Source: Terriglobia bacterium (GTDB lineage: Bacteria; Acidobacteriota; Terriglobia; Terriglobales; Acidobacteriaceae). Taken from it: 64,000 nucleotides of DNA. The notes below the pieces were generated by a model, which worked only from the letters and a program-made list of their open reading frames with translations, was not told the origin of the DNA and did not search any database. Location of the stretch: contig JAIQFH010000010.1 in NCBI GenBank assembly GCA_020073385.1, positions 62,001 through 126,000 of the forward strand, given 5' to 3'. The translations under genes were made by a program, and so were the position numbers. Of the stretch, positions 44,087 through 52,542 are shown in pieces (the first letter of the stretch is position 1; each line of letters starts with the position of its first letter).

Positions 44087-44269
44087 GTGGCCAAGAAAAA
44101 GGGCAAGAACCCTTCAGTGCGGAAAGGGACTCGCCCGCAGTCAATCTGCGTTTTGTGCAAGCAGCCGATCACCCGTCGGCAACGCCCATCTGTGCGTTTG
44201 CAGCCTGGCAAAGAAGCCCACATGGAATGCTTCATCCAACGGGAAACCGACGCCGGCAAGCCGAACTAA
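44087..44269 (+). CDS. Small basic zinc-binding-type protein
   Basis: 60 residues from GTG 44087 (CAAGGAAA immediately upstream; GTG 44072 is an alternative). Very basic N-terminus (AKKKGKNPSVRKGTRPQ) followed by CVLCKQPITRRQRPSVRLQPGKEAH then MECF: four ligands C-x2-C ... H-x2-C that could bind one zinc ion. It begins 64 bases after the SpoIIM-like gene and converges on the DUF58 gene. I do not recognise a family. The Cys/His spacing and basic tail suggest nucleic-acid or protein binding, but that is inference. Confidence 0.55.
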   Translation: MAKKKGKNPSVRKGTRPQSICVLCKQPITRRQRPSVRLQPGKEAHMECFIQRETDAGKPN

Positions 44270-44294
44270 GCGGACCCCAGGGCACCGATATGAG

Positions 44295-45680
44295 CTAGAG
44301 CTGGCTTCTCTCCTTGATTTGCAGGTAGGCATCGACTAGGACGGGCGACACGGAGCCCGCGCTGACTTCCATCGCAAGGGCGCCGCGCTCACGCAGGCGC
44401 GCCAGCAGCAGTTCGCGGCGGTGGACCATCTCCTGCGCAGCGGCAATGCGGTACATCTCGGATTCGTTCTTGGGCGATTTTGCGGCAAGTTCTCCCAGGT
44501 CCGGCTGGCCGATCACCACAAACAGGACCAGGTGACGAGGCATCATCATTGACGCTGCCTCGATCACCTCTGGCGTCATAGCGGTCTCGGCCAGGTCCGT
44601 GAGCCAAACGATCAGGCTGCGGCGCTTCTGATCGGTGAGGAGCCGGCCTGCCATTTGTAGATGGTCGGCCTCAGCGCCTTCCTCCCGCACCAGCGCCAGT
44701 CCCTCGATCAGTCGACGCAGATGGGCGCTTCCCTTCGCAGCTGGAAGCTGCTGGCGGATGAACCGCCCATAGGCAATCAAACCCACGCGGTCGCCTGAGT
44801 ACAGGGCAACCTGCGCTAGGCTGAGTGCCGAGTTCACGGCCTTGTCAAGCTTGCTGAAGCTACCAACGCGAGCTCGCATCAGGCGGCCGGAATCGATGAC
44901 AATCCAGACGGTCTGGCTGCGCTCCATTTGGTAAACGCGAGTGACGAGCTTGGCACGCCGGGCTGAGGCAGTCCAGCAGATGTCGCGATACTCGTCTCCA
45001 TCCTGGTATTCGCGCAGGCTCTCGAACTCGCGGCCAATTCCGCGCATCCGCGTGTGGCGCTTCTCGAGCGCAATCTGTCGGCTGCGCAGCAGATACATCG
45101 AATGGCGCTTGGCATCCTCCAGGTCGGGGTAAATCCGTATGGTCTGTTCCAGCGGGGCCCGCACCCAGCGCTCGGCGATACGAAAAACACTTTGATAACG
45201 GACATAACAGTGGCCAAGTTTGGCGTCACCGCGCTGCATGGGCCGGATGCGGTATGAGACGGCACCCTCGTCCCGGGCGCGCGCTCGGATCGAAACGGTC
45301 GGCGGCTCTGTCCGCAGTTGCGGCGGAACCGAGTCGATGAGCGTGGCACGGACGCTGGCTCGGGATGAATTCTGCAGAACCAGGCCGACTTCAGAATCAA
45401 TGGACAATGCGGCGGGAGAGTGCCAGATCCGCGTCACGGAAAGCTGCGCGGGGCGTGGCATCCGCGCGAGGTCAATGAACCAAATCAAGAGCACGAACGC
45501 GTCCCACGCCAGCATCGCATAGACGAAGCGGGAATCGAAGAATGCAGGGCCAAGCCACACCAGTCCCACGAAGAGGAGCATAAAGAAACGATCGCCGAAA
45601 GCAACGCCAATGCGTTTGTAGGCTCGCGTGGTCGCGGCAATTTCAGGCGGAGTCAGGGTGGGCTGTTCGCTCAATTCCAA
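44295..45680 (-). CDS. DUF58 domain protein
   Basis: 461 residues. Two N-terminal membrane helices (FFMLLFVGLVWLGPAFF, AMLAWDAFVLLIWFI) precede a beta domain and then the DUF58 core (~235-330): GREFESLREYQDGDEYRDICWTASARRAKL, followed by a von Willebrand A-like fold with a degenerate metal site (VWIVIDSGRLM, where DxSxS would be expected). DUF58 proteins accompany MoxR ATPases and are thought to be their partners in protein-complex assembly. Last gene of a five-gene minus-strand operon, starting 3 bases after the MoxR stop. Confidence 0.9.
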   Translation of the reverse strand: MELSEQPTLTPPEIAATTRAYKRIGVAFGDRFFMLLFVGLVWLGPAFFDSRFVYAMLAWDAFVLLIWFIDLARMPRPAQLSVTRIWHSPAALSIDSEVGLVLQNSSRASVRATLIDSVPPQLRTEPPTVSIRARARDEGAVSYRIRPMQRGDAKLGHCYVRYQSVFRIAERWVRAPLEQTIRIYPDLEDAKRHSMYLLRSRQIALEKRHTRMRGIGREFESLREYQDGDEYRDICWTASARRAKLVTRVYQMERSQTVWIVIDSGRLMRARVGSFSKLDKAVNSALSLAQVALYSGDRVGLIAYGRFIRQQLPAAKGSAHLRRLIEGLALVREEGAEADHLQMAGRLLTDQKRRSLIVWLTDLAETAMTPEVIEAASMMMPRHLVLFVVIGQPDLGELAAKSPKNESEMYRIAAAQEMVHRRELLLARLRERGALAMEVSAGSVSPVLVDAYLQIKERSQL

Positions 45681-45683
45681 GCC

Positions 45684-46631
45684 TCACTTCGGGACTTCTA
45701 CAGCTCTGAGAACTTCTTCGACGACTTGATCCGGGGTCACGCCTTCCAGATCGGCTTCAGGCCTGAGGATCACGCGGTGGCGCAGCACTGGCCGCGCTGC
45801 GGCCTTCACATCATCCGGGATCACGTAGTCGCGTCCGTCCATGGCTGCGAATGCCTTCGACACCGCCATCAGGCTCACGGCTGCGCGCGGACTGGCTCCA
45901 AGAGACAGCGAAGGCCAGTCACGTGTACGCCGGACGACCTGAACGATGTAGCCAAATAGTGCTTCCTGCACGGTCAGGGCTTTGACCTCCTGCTGTGCCA
46001 TCCTCAGCAGGTCGGGCGGGATGGGAGTCAGGTTCATCTTGTCGAGTTCCCGCGACTCGAAGCCGTTTTGCACGTTGGCCAGCAGTTGTACCTCGTCCTG
46101 CTGTGCGGGATAAGTAACACGCAGTTTGAGCAAGAACCGGTCCAGTTGAGCTTCCGGCAGCGGGTAGGTGCCTTCGAACTCGATTGGGTTCTGCGTGGCA
46201 AAAACGGTGAAAAACTGCGATAGGGGATATCCCTTGCCATCGATCGTGACCTGATGCTCTTCCATGCACTCCAGCAACGCGGCCTGCGTGCGTGGCGGCA
46301 TGCGGTTCACTTCGTCGACGAGCAACAAATCGGTAAACACCGGCCCCTGATGCAACTGAAATGCACTGGTCGCCATGTTCAGAACGTTAGTCCCCACGAT
46401 GTCCGCGGGCATCAGGTCGGAAGTGCACTGCACCCGCTGAAACTCCAGGCGCAACAGCCGGGAGAGTGCTTTCACGGTGAGTGTCTTCGCGATGCCCGGC
46501 ACGCCCTCAATCAATACGTGACCGCGGCAGAGCAGCGCGATCACACACTGGTTGCGCAGTTCATCCTGCCCCACAACCACTTTGCTCATTTCATCGCGAA
46601 TGTGTTGTACGAGTTCCGGAACCGCTTTCAT
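45684..46631 (-). CDS. MoxR-family AAA+ ATPase
   Basis: 315 residues. Walker A GVPGIAKT (~40-47), Walker B LLLVDEVNRMPP (~104), sensor-1 region FATQNPIEFEGTYPLPEAQLDRFLLK (~148-175) with the MoxR hallmark, and the C-terminal lid (SLGASPRAAVSLMAVSKAFA). It overlaps the DUF4350 gene by four bases. MoxR proteins act as chaperones for metal loading or assembly of enzymes, normally with VWA/DUF58 proteins. Here the partners DUF58, DUF4129, DUF4350 and a membrane protein form one operon, with RDD and SpoIIM genes nearby. Confidence 0.95.
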   Translation of the reverse strand: MKAVPELVQHIRDEMSKVVVGQDELRNQCVIALLCRGHVLIEGVPGIAKTLTVKALSRLLRLEFQRVQCTSDLMPADIVGTNVLNMATSAFQLHQGPVFTDLLLVDEVNRMPPRTQAALLECMEEHQVTIDGKGYPLSQFFTVFATQNPIEFEGTYPLPEAQLDRFLLKLRVTYPAQQDEVQLLANVQNGFESRELDKMNLTPIPPDLLRMAQQEVKALTVQEALFGYIVQVVRRTRDWPSLSLGASPRAAVSLMAVSKAFAAMDGRDYVIPDDVKAAARPVLRHRVILRPEADLEGVTPDQVVEEVLRAVEVPK

Positions 46632-47797
46632 TCACCTTTCTCCTTCCGGCGACCTTCAAAGAGCTTCCAGCGTGACGCATGTTCATCGAGTTCCTGCACC
46701 AGGTGCAGCGCTTCAGTCTCACTTAGGTAAGGATCACTCTTGGCGGACTCGCACCGGCGCAGAATCGCGCCAAAGTGATCGTCCTTGGGCGCAAAACGAT
46801 CGCGTACTGCCGACTCGAGATCATTGATGGAAATGTTATAGGCCACTCCGAGCCGCCGGGTTAACCAGTAGCGAAAGCGCTGATAACAAATGTCGACCAC
46901 AACTGATGCCGTACCGGCGTTTTCATACAGTCCGCCAAGGGTTTGCACAAACTCAAGCGGAGACAGCCGGACGTCTGTCATCGGAGCGGAAAGCGGGCCG
47001 CTTCGCCGCGAAAACGTCGCCAACACGGCCAAGCCGAGAAGGGCCAACTGCAGCAGCAGCCATTTCACCGGAGAATGGACGACCGATGACCCCAAGTCTT
47101 CACGATATCCGTGGATGTACTCGTCCCAGAGAATGGGGCTTTTCGAGTCTCCCAAACATGCGAGCAGGAACTCCAGATTGCCGGACTCTTTCAATCCCGC
47201 ATTCGTGAGGGGAGTTGCTGCCGCCCACCACAAGACCTCCCCGCGACCATAGGGATACTTCACGACGACAATCTCATCTCCGTCACCGTAGAGCGAGTAC
47301 GCGGGCGAGTAGGACGGCCAGCGCGCCTGGGGCGCGATAGTAATTTCTGGAGCCGCGCGGGTGATCGCCGAAGGTGAAACGGCCGAGGCTTTTTTCCACG
47401 TCATTCCGAGTAGCACATCGGGGACCGAGTCGTTCTCAGGTAGAAATGTTCCGGAAAACATCCCGGTCGCGATGATCCGCCCGCCGTCAGAAAGGAAGTT
47501 CTTGAGCGATTCGCGCTCCTCGCGAGTCGGAGCCTCCAGCGGATCGGCAAGGATCACTGTGGCGCTCTTCGGAAGACCGACTAGAGGCTTTTCCCAACGC
47601 TGGACGTTGTATCCCGACTGCGCCAAGAGCAGATAGGCAGCCTTGGCGCCGCCCGACGCTGTCGAATAGCTGGTAGGGGCTTCTTGCTTCTGACCCGCAT
47701 CGCCACCAAAGATGACCGCACCGGCAATCAGGAGAATGAACACAACGGCCGATCCCAGAAGAAGCTTGCGGTCCCGCGGATCGATTCTTAGCGGCAT
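46628..47797 (-). CDS. DUF4350 domain membrane protein
   Basis: 389 residues. One N-terminal helix (KLLLGSAVVFILLIAGAVIF), then the DUF4350 domain (~40-200): STASGGAKAAYLLLAQSGYNVQRW, ATVILADPLEAPTREERESL, FLSDGGRIIATG, a GATase-like fold without obvious catalytic residues. A second membrane helix (WLLLQLALLGLAVLATFSR, ~250) is followed by a cytoplasmic helical tail. It overlaps both neighbours: DUF4129 by ten bases upstream and MoxR by four downstream, so translation is coupled. Role unknown; a constant member of MoxR/DUF58 clusters. Confidence 0.85.
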   Translation of the reverse strand: MPLRIDPRDRKLLLGSAVVFILLIAGAVIFGGDAGQKQEAPTSYSTASGGAKAAYLLLAQSGYNVQRWEKPLVGLPKSATVILADPLEAPTREERESLKNFLSDGGRIIATGMFSGTFLPENDSVPDVLLGMTWKKASAVSPSAITRAAPEITIAPQARWPSYSPAYSLYGDGDEIVVVKYPYGRGEVLWWAAATPLTNAGLKESGNLEFLLACLGDSKSPILWDEYIHGYREDLGSSVVHSPVKWLLLQLALLGLAVLATFSRRSGPLSAPMTDVRLSPLEFVQTLGGLYENAGTASVVVDICYQRFRYWLTRRLGVAYNISINDLESAVRDRFAPKDDHFGAILRRCESAKSDPYLSETEALHLVQELDEHASRWKLFEGRRKEKGE

Positions 47798-48777
47798 CCG
47801 AGCTTCTCCAGTTGCTCTAGCGTCTGCGAAAACGTCTGCTCACTGGCGTCACGCTTCGCGTACCAGGCGAGTTCGAAAATGCGAGTCAGCGTAGTCAGGG
47901 TCTCGCGCTGCTCGCTTTGAGTCGAAATCAGCCGCAGGTACTCGCGCGGAGTGCGCGCTCGATCGGGCTTCCAGAATCCCTCGCGCTCCAGGAACGAAAT
48001 TCCAGCCCAATAGCCCAGATGCACGGCGTCGCGCCAGTCACCTCTGGCCGCCGCAGCGCGAGCCTCCGAGAGCCAAATGAACCACTCCTTGGCCGAGACC
48101 GGAAGGTCTTTGGGAACGACCTCTTCGAACTCGGGGTTCTGGAAGATGCTTCGATAGATCAGGTACAGCAAAGCCAGACCGGCGGCTCCCATCAAACCGT
48201 AAATAAACACTTTTCCGACAGTCGGCAGCGACCTCCAGCCAAACAGGCGTTGAATGAAACGAAAGAAACTGAGTACCAGTTTGAAAAACCAATCTCTGAC
48301 CGTCTTTTGCAGAGCCTCCAGCTTCTTGTTGATCTTCTGGAACCAGCCGGGACCCCGTCCCGCAAATTCCGGTTGGGCCAGAATTGAATCTAATGTTGCG
48401 CGGCTTCGAGAAGCATCCGTCGGCGATTTCTCGAACCCGTCCACCTCTCGGCGCAAACTTTCGAGGCGCGTGCGGACGGCGATAGCATTGGCCGCATTCT
48501 TGTCTTTGTCGTAGCGGCGAACGTCGCGCTGAAGCCCCTCGGTGGAGACCTGGAAATCACCCTGCTCGGTATGAATCGGCCAACCCTGCGGCAAATTTTC
48601 CAGCGCTTTGGGGGCTTCGCGCCCAGAGCTGTCGAGTTCCTGAGTTGCAGCCAGCAATCCATCGAGTTCGGCGCGGTACTCGGCGGTGGTGAGGGCGCGG
48701 TTCTGCGGCGACTCAGCGAGGCAGTTCGCTGCTCCAAGGACAAGACCAATCAGGATGTAAGTCCGCCATACCCTCAT
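47788..48777 (-). CDS. DUF4129 domain protein, exported/membrane-anchored
   Basis: 329 residues. Signal peptide (TYILIGLVLGAANCLA). A helical extracytoplasmic region (~20-175) leads to a membrane helix (VFIYGLMGAAGLALLYLIYRS, ~192-212) and then the DUF4129 domain: AKEWFIWLSEARAAAARGDWRDAVHLGYWAGISFLEREGFWKPDRARTPREYL. Such domains are helical and cytoplasmic or periplasmic by topology; here they follow one helix after an export signal, so cytoplasmic is likely. Its start overlaps the preceding membrane-protein gene by four bases (ATGA). Function unknown. Confidence 0.8.
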   Translation of the reverse strand: MRVWRTYILIGLVLGAANCLAESPQNRALTTAEYRAELDGLLAATQELDSSGREAPKALENLPQGWPIHTEQGDFQVSTEGLQRDVRRYDKDKNAANAIAVRTRLESLRREVDGFEKSPTDASRSRATLDSILAQPEFAGRGPGWFQKINKKLEALQKTVRDWFFKLVLSFFRFIQRLFGWRSLPTVGKVFIYGLMGAAGLALLYLIYRSIFQNPEFEEVVPKDLPVSAKEWFIWLSEARAAAARGDWRDAVHLGYWAGISFLEREGFWKPDRARTPREYLRLISTQSEQRETLTTLTRIFELAWYAKRDASEQTFSQTLEQLEKLGCR

Positions 48778-49601
48778 GCGCCGACTTGTGCAGGGGAGCC
48801 TGGCAGGGCAGCGGCATCGATCGTCGACATCATCAGTTGTAGGTCAAACGCTTCTTTGCGCACGCGCTCATCGTAGTAGACAAGGGAGAATGCAATCGTC
48901 CCGACAGCGCCGACTAACGACTCGGCGACGAATGCAGCAACTAGTGATGCGATCTGCCATCCCAGCACTGCGGCCCTCATGCCCGCTTTCGCGCTCATGT
49001 ATGTCGCGATGAGAATGGGCGCCTGCAACAGAATCCGAACACCATAAGACAAAACGACAACCAGTAACCCTACGACAAAGATGCGACCCCAGTCACCCTT
49101 TGTCAGGTCCACGCTCCTCGCCATTGCAGAAAGCACCCCTTTGTTCTCTAAGACTTTTGCAGGTACCGAGAGGGACCAGATGATCGCTAGCAGAATACCC
49201 GGGACTAGCAACGCAACCATGCCTGCCCATACGCCTATGATCACGATGATCGAGATGCCGATCACGCCAGGTAGATGCCCTTTTACTCTGATAAAAGAGT
49301 CCATGACGCTTGCCGAACGGTCCAAGTGAAGATCGGACACCGCAACCACTGCCGCGGCCTGCGATGCGGCGGCCATTACCAGCCCCACAAACGCAACTGC
49401 CGCGAACCAGAGAAGCGAAGCGAAAACATCTGGCGCCCGACCATACGGCCTTTGACTCATGAGCTGTAGAAACTGAACGCCAAGAACTACCAGGTGCGGC
49501 AGCGCGAAGATGCCTACGAACAAGCCAAAGTGGCTGCGGTACAACGAGAACGTTCGGTCCAGTAGTTCTCCTGTACTCAACGGCCTGAGTGCGGTGGTCA
49601 T
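48774..49601 (-). CDS. Polytopic membrane protein (glycerophosphodiester phosphodiesterase membrane-domain-like)
   Basis: 275 residues, six or so hydrophobic helices (FVGIFALPHLVVLGVQFL, VIGISIIVIIGVWAGMVALL, IFVVGLLVVVLSYGVRILL). Opening LRPLSTGELLDRTFSLYRSHFG and closing FSLVYYDERVRKEAFDLQLMM are typical of the GDPD membrane-domain/YciC-like family, which has no catalytic residues of its own. First gene of the operon leading to DUF4129, DUF4350, MoxR and DUF58, with a ribosome-site-like GGAGG 7-11 bases before the ATG. Probably a membrane platform for the complex; that is inference. Confidence 0.75.
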   Translation of the reverse strand: MTTALRPLSTGELLDRTFSLYRSHFGLFVGIFALPHLVVLGVQFLQLMSQRPYGRAPDVFASLLWFAAVAFVGLVMAAASQAAAVVAVSDLHLDRSASVMDSFIRVKGHLPGVIGISIIVIIGVWAGMVALLVPGILLAIIWSLSVPAKVLENKGVLSAMARSVDLTKGDWGRIFVVGLLVVVLSYGVRILLQAPILIATYMSAKAGMRAAVLGWQIASLVAAFVAESLVGAVGTIAFSLVYYDERVRKEAFDLQLMMSTIDAAALPGSPAQVGA

Positions 49602-49683
49602 GACACCTCCGGGCTTTTCCGAACTTTGCCCGGCATGGTAGCATAGCGCGCGTCAACTCGCTGTGAAAACAGGGCCTTGGCGG

Positions 49684-50421
49684 TTACGAAGGTGGTGTCC
49701 CCGGGTTGATCTCGGCGGCCTTGCCTTCGTGATAGACGATCACCAGCGGCTTGCCCCCGTTGGGATAGTGCACGGTCTTTTGGTAAGAGGTATCACCGGC
49801 ATCGGGCACTCCCATGCCGATGGCAAAATCCGCCTGCATTTCGTTCATCCCTGGTTTGACCTGATGCTGCTCGACCGCCTGCCATACATCGGCCGGCCAG
49901 TGCTTGTAGAGATCGCGCGGATCCTGGATGTAGAGCATCTCGTCGGAGTAGATCTTGTACTCGCCTTCGGCAGACTGGTATCCGATCGGCACCGCGTAAC
50001 TCTTCCCTTCTTTTTGGAAGGTGGCCACAACTTGTTTCGGCTGTCCCGAGACGTTATTGCTTGCCACGACTACGTCGGTGATTGCGAGCTTTTCGATGGG
50101 CCCCAGCAATCCGGCATCGTGACCGAAGTCGACATGTTTGTTTGCGGGTTGATAAGCGAAATAGGTGTAGCGGTATCCCTCTTTGACCCACACGGGTTGT
50201 TGCGTAAGCTGCTTCGCGCTTTTCAGATCGTAGGGATAGAGCTTCTTCGGATTAACATAGTAGTCCGCATTGGAGTAGCCGATGGCCTCGGCTTGCTTCT
50301 TGCGCTCAACCGCGAGTTGGTCTTCGTGGCGCTGATAGAAGATGTAACCGGCACGCAGCGTGGCAAGCACGAGTGCGGCCAGCAGGGCTAACTGGATTCG
50401 CTTTCTGGTTTCTGCAGTCAT
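49684..50421 (-). CDS. Hypothetical membrane-anchored protein
   Basis: 245 residues from ATG 50421 (MTAETRKRIQ); the frame runs on upstream but the membrane helix position favours this start. An N-terminal helix (LALLAALVLATLRAGYIFY) anchors a soluble domain with KLYPYDLKSAKQL, VKEGYRYTYFAY, YKIYSDEMLYIQDPRDLYKHW and PGMNEMQADFAIGMG, the last resembling the start of a SmpA/BamE-type repeat (PGMxExQxxxxLG). Family not recognised. It diverges from the SufT-type gene by 76 bases; 82 bases separate its end from the membrane-protein operon start, which reads the same way. Confidence 0.6.
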   Translation of the reverse strand: MTAETRKRIQLALLAALVLATLRAGYIFYQRHEDQLAVERKKQAEAIGYSNADYYVNPKKLYPYDLKSAKQLTQQPVWVKEGYRYTYFAYQPANKHVDFGHDAGLLGPIEKLAITDVVVASNNVSGQPKQVVATFQKEGKSYAVPIGYQSAEGEYKIYSDEMLYIQDPRDLYKHWPADVWQAVEQHQVKPGMNEMQADFAIGMGVPDAGDTSYQKTVHYPNGGKPLVIVYHEGKAAEINPGTPPS

Positions 50422-50497
50422 GATTGGAAAGAAATGGTGTGCGATGGAACTAGCACTCCTACCTCCGTTGTACACTGAATTAAGAGGAGCAACGTCG

Positions 50498-50815
50498 ATG
50501 CCAGTCACGGAACAGGATGTCATGAGCGCGCTGAAGAGTTGCTACGATCCGGAGATTCCGGTCAATATCGTGGATCTCGGCCTGATTTACGGCGTGAAAT
50601 TCGACCCCGCACCGGACGACAAACAGGATGTCAGCATCGATATGACTCTGACCGCGCAGGGCTGCCCCGAACATGTCAATATCAGCATGCAAGTCAAATC
50701 GCGTTTGGAGCAGTTGCCCGGAATCCGAAATGCCGCCGTCAACGTGGTGTGGAGTCCGCCCTGGACCCCCGAGCGGCTCAGTCCGGATGCCAGAAAGCAA
50801 CTCGGCATCGAGTAA
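50498..50815 (+). CDS. MIP18/SufT-type (DUF59) iron-sulfur assembly protein
   Basis: 105 residues from ATG 50498 with AAGAGGAGC upstream. The DUF59 fold is complete: MSALKSCYDPEIPVNIVDLGLIY (~9-31), the invariant DPE/NIVDLG motif, MTLTAQGCPEHVNIS with the family's T-x3-GCP motif, and VNVVWSPPWTPERLS. SufT-like proteins help maturation of iron-sulfur proteins; PaaD of the phenylacetyl-CoA epoxidase is a longer relative. It is not beside suf genes here. Transcribed alone, converging on a small membrane protein gene. Confidence 0.9.
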   Translation: MPVTEQDVMSALKSCYDPEIPVNIVDLGLIYGVKFDPAPDDKQDVSIDMTLTAQGCPEHVNISMQVKSRLEQLPGIRNAAVNVVWSPPWTPERLSPDARKQLGIE

Positions 50816-50826
50816 CAACCGACCTC

Positions 50827-50917
50827 GGACCTCAGGCGCCAGACTTCCGGACTTCGCGTTTCCGCCACGTAAATAATGGATCAATCTGAAGGCTGAGGGC
50901 TGAGGTCCGAAGTCCGG
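50827..50917. repeat. Intergenic inverted-repeat cluster
   Basis: CTGAGGTCC/CGAAGTCCGG (50900-50917) is the reverse complement of two separate upstream blocks, GGACCTCAG (50827-50835) and CCGGACTTCG (50847-50856). The arms cannot pair at once in register, so two alternative hairpins compete. It lies between convergent genes and may act as a terminator or be a relic of a dispersed repeat. Confidence 0.45.
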
Positions 50918-50924
50918 GGCATTT

Positions 50925-51203
50925 CTATCCCCCGATTTCTTCCCAGGCATCGAAGGCGCTTCGTCCGGCCGCTTCCGTGATGCGTTTGCCTGCTTTCGCG
51001 GCCATTTCCATGACCTGCATGCCGCGTTCGAAATAGTCCGGCAGCGAACGGCGCACTTTCTCAAATTTTTCCGGATACTCTGCGGCCAATAGCGCAAGCC
51101 CGACGCCGGTCGCCAAAACTCCGGCGGGATACTTCTTCTTCATGAACAGGAAGGCCGCCGCCCCAATTGAACCCATGACTGCCGCTTTCTTCCAGCTATC
51201 CAT
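50925..51203 (-). CDS. Small hypothetical membrane protein
   Basis: 92 residues from ATG 51203. The open frame extends much further (to 52199), but that part is antisense to the peptidase gene and is not credible. The protein has a hydrophobic segment pair (AVMGSIGAAAFLFM, AGVLATGVGLALLAAEY) then an amphipathic helical tail (FEKVRRSLPDYFERGMQVMEMAAKAGKRITEAAG). No family recognised. It diverges from the P1 peptidase gene and converges on the SufT-type gene. Confidence 0.6.
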   Translation of the reverse strand: MDSWKKAAVMGSIGAAAFLFMKKKYPAGVLATGVGLALLAAEYPEKFEKVRRSLPDYFERGMQVMEMAAKAGKRITEAAGRSAFDAWEEIGG

Positions 51204-51362
51204 ACCGTTCTCCACAGTAACAGCGCTTTCTGCAATTTTACCGCACTGAAAGACCGGCGTAGTTAGATGCAGATTTCCCTCGTGGATGAGTGTGAAGCTT
51301 GATTCCAGCGGCACTTCTGCGCGGCTCAATCCTTTATACTGCCTCCTTCCTCGGAGGAGCCG

Positions 51363-52523
51363 ATGCTTCGCTCGCACGTTTCCGCGGTTGCAGTTGTATT
51401 GGCGGTCGCTCTCACAAGCGCCTTCACCCTCGCTCAAACCAAGCCACGCGCCCGCGATTTGGGCGTTCCGTTCGATGGCACACCCGGTCCGAACAATGCG
51501 ATTACCGATGTCCAAGGGGTCGAAGTCGGGCACACAACTCTGATTTCGGGCGAGGGGAAGCTTGTGGTCGGCCAAGGGCCCGTGCGCACGGGCGTCACGG
51601 CGATTCATCCGCGCGGAAAAACTTCCAACGACGCTGTATTTGCTGCCTGGTTCACGCTGAATGGAAATGGCGAGATGACCGGAACGACTTGGGTGGACGA
51701 TTCGGGATTCCTCAACGGCCCGGTCATGATTACGAACACACACAGCGTGGGCATAGTGCGCGATGCCGTGATCGCCTGGAAGGTGAAGCACGGATCGCCC
51801 GACATGGAAGGCTACTGGTGGTCTCTGCCGGTCGTAGCCGAGACCTGGGACGGGTACCTGAACGACATCAACGGATTCCACGTGAAGCAGGAGGACGCGT
51901 GGCACGCCCTCGACTCCGCCCACTCCGGACCGGTGGAAGAAGGAAACGTGGGCGGCGGGACGGGAATGATCTGTAACGAATTCAAAGGCGGTATCGGCAC
52001 CAGTTCGCGCGTGCTCGACGCGAAGGCCGGCGGATACACCGTGGGCGTGCTGGTGCAATGCAACTACGGCTCGCGCGAGCAGTTGAGAATCGCGGGAATC
52101 AACGTCGGCCGCGAAATCCCGGAGCATACGGTTTGGCAAAAGGATGTAGGCTCGATCATCGTGGTCGTGGCCACAGACGCGCCCCTGATCCCCACCCAAC
52201 TGAAGCGCATAGCAAAGAAAGTCTCGCTGGGCCTCGGCCGGGATGGCAGCTACTCAGGCGACGGGTCGGGCGACATCTTCATCGCGTTCTCCACCGCCAA
52301 TCCTGGCGCAGTCGGCACAAAAGGCATGCACCAACTCAGCATGCTTCCCAACGATTCCCTTGACCCCATTTTTCTCGCCACGGTTCAAGCTACGGAAGAG
52401 GCGGTGGTGAACGCGATGGTCGCTGCGGAAACCATGACCGGTATCAACAATCACACTGTGATTGCATTGCCGCACGACCGCTTGCGCGAGGCTCTGCGAA
52501 AACACGACCGGCTGGCGAAATAA
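51363..52523 (+). CDS. P1-family (DmpA-type) aminopeptidase, exported
   Basis: 386 residues with GGAGGAG before ATG 51363 and a signal peptide (SAVAVVLAVALTSAFTLA). It follows the DmpA/BapA self-processing pattern: ARDLGVPFDGTPGPNNAITDVQGVEVGHTTL (~28-58), TGVTAIHPRG, the cleavage/nucleophile region GNVGGGTGMICNEFKGGIGTSSR (~198-220) with the nucleophile Ser after GIGT, and GDGSGDIFIAFSTANP (~299-314). Such Ntn-type hydrolases remove N-terminal residues, including D- or beta-amino acids, from peptides and amides. Beta-peptide cleavage would yield beta-alanine, for which degradation genes exist further on, but that link is speculative. Confidence 0.88.
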   Translation: MLRSHVSAVAVVLAVALTSAFTLAQTKPRARDLGVPFDGTPGPNNAITDVQGVEVGHTTLISGEGKLVVGQGPVRTGVTAIHPRGKTSNDAVFAAWFTLNGNGEMTGTTWVDDSGFLNGPVMITNTHSVGIVRDAVIAWKVKHGSPDMEGYWWSLPVVAETWDGYLNDINGFHVKQEDAWHALDSAHSGPVEEGNVGGGTGMICNEFKGGIGTSSRVLDAKAGGYTVGVLVQCNYGSREQLRIAGINVGREIPEHTVWQKDVGSIIVVVATDAPLIPTQLKRIAKKVSLGLGRDGSYSGDGSGDIFIAFSTANPGAVGTKGMHQLSMLPNDSLDPIFLATVQATEEAVVNAMVAAETMTGINNHTVIALPHDRLREALRKHDRLAK

Positions 52524-52542
52524 CGGCAACCCGCACGCATAA

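Noticed and set aside
51290..51362. Possible sigma-54 promoter before the P1 peptidase (GGCAC...TGC near 51309)
   Set aside because: Spacing between GG and GC elements is too short for sigma-54.
51204..52199. Upstream extension of the small minus-strand gene (424 codons in total)
   Set aside because: The extension is antisense to the P1 peptidase and has an Arg/His-rich composition unlike a protein; only the last 92 codons, from ATG 51203, look real.
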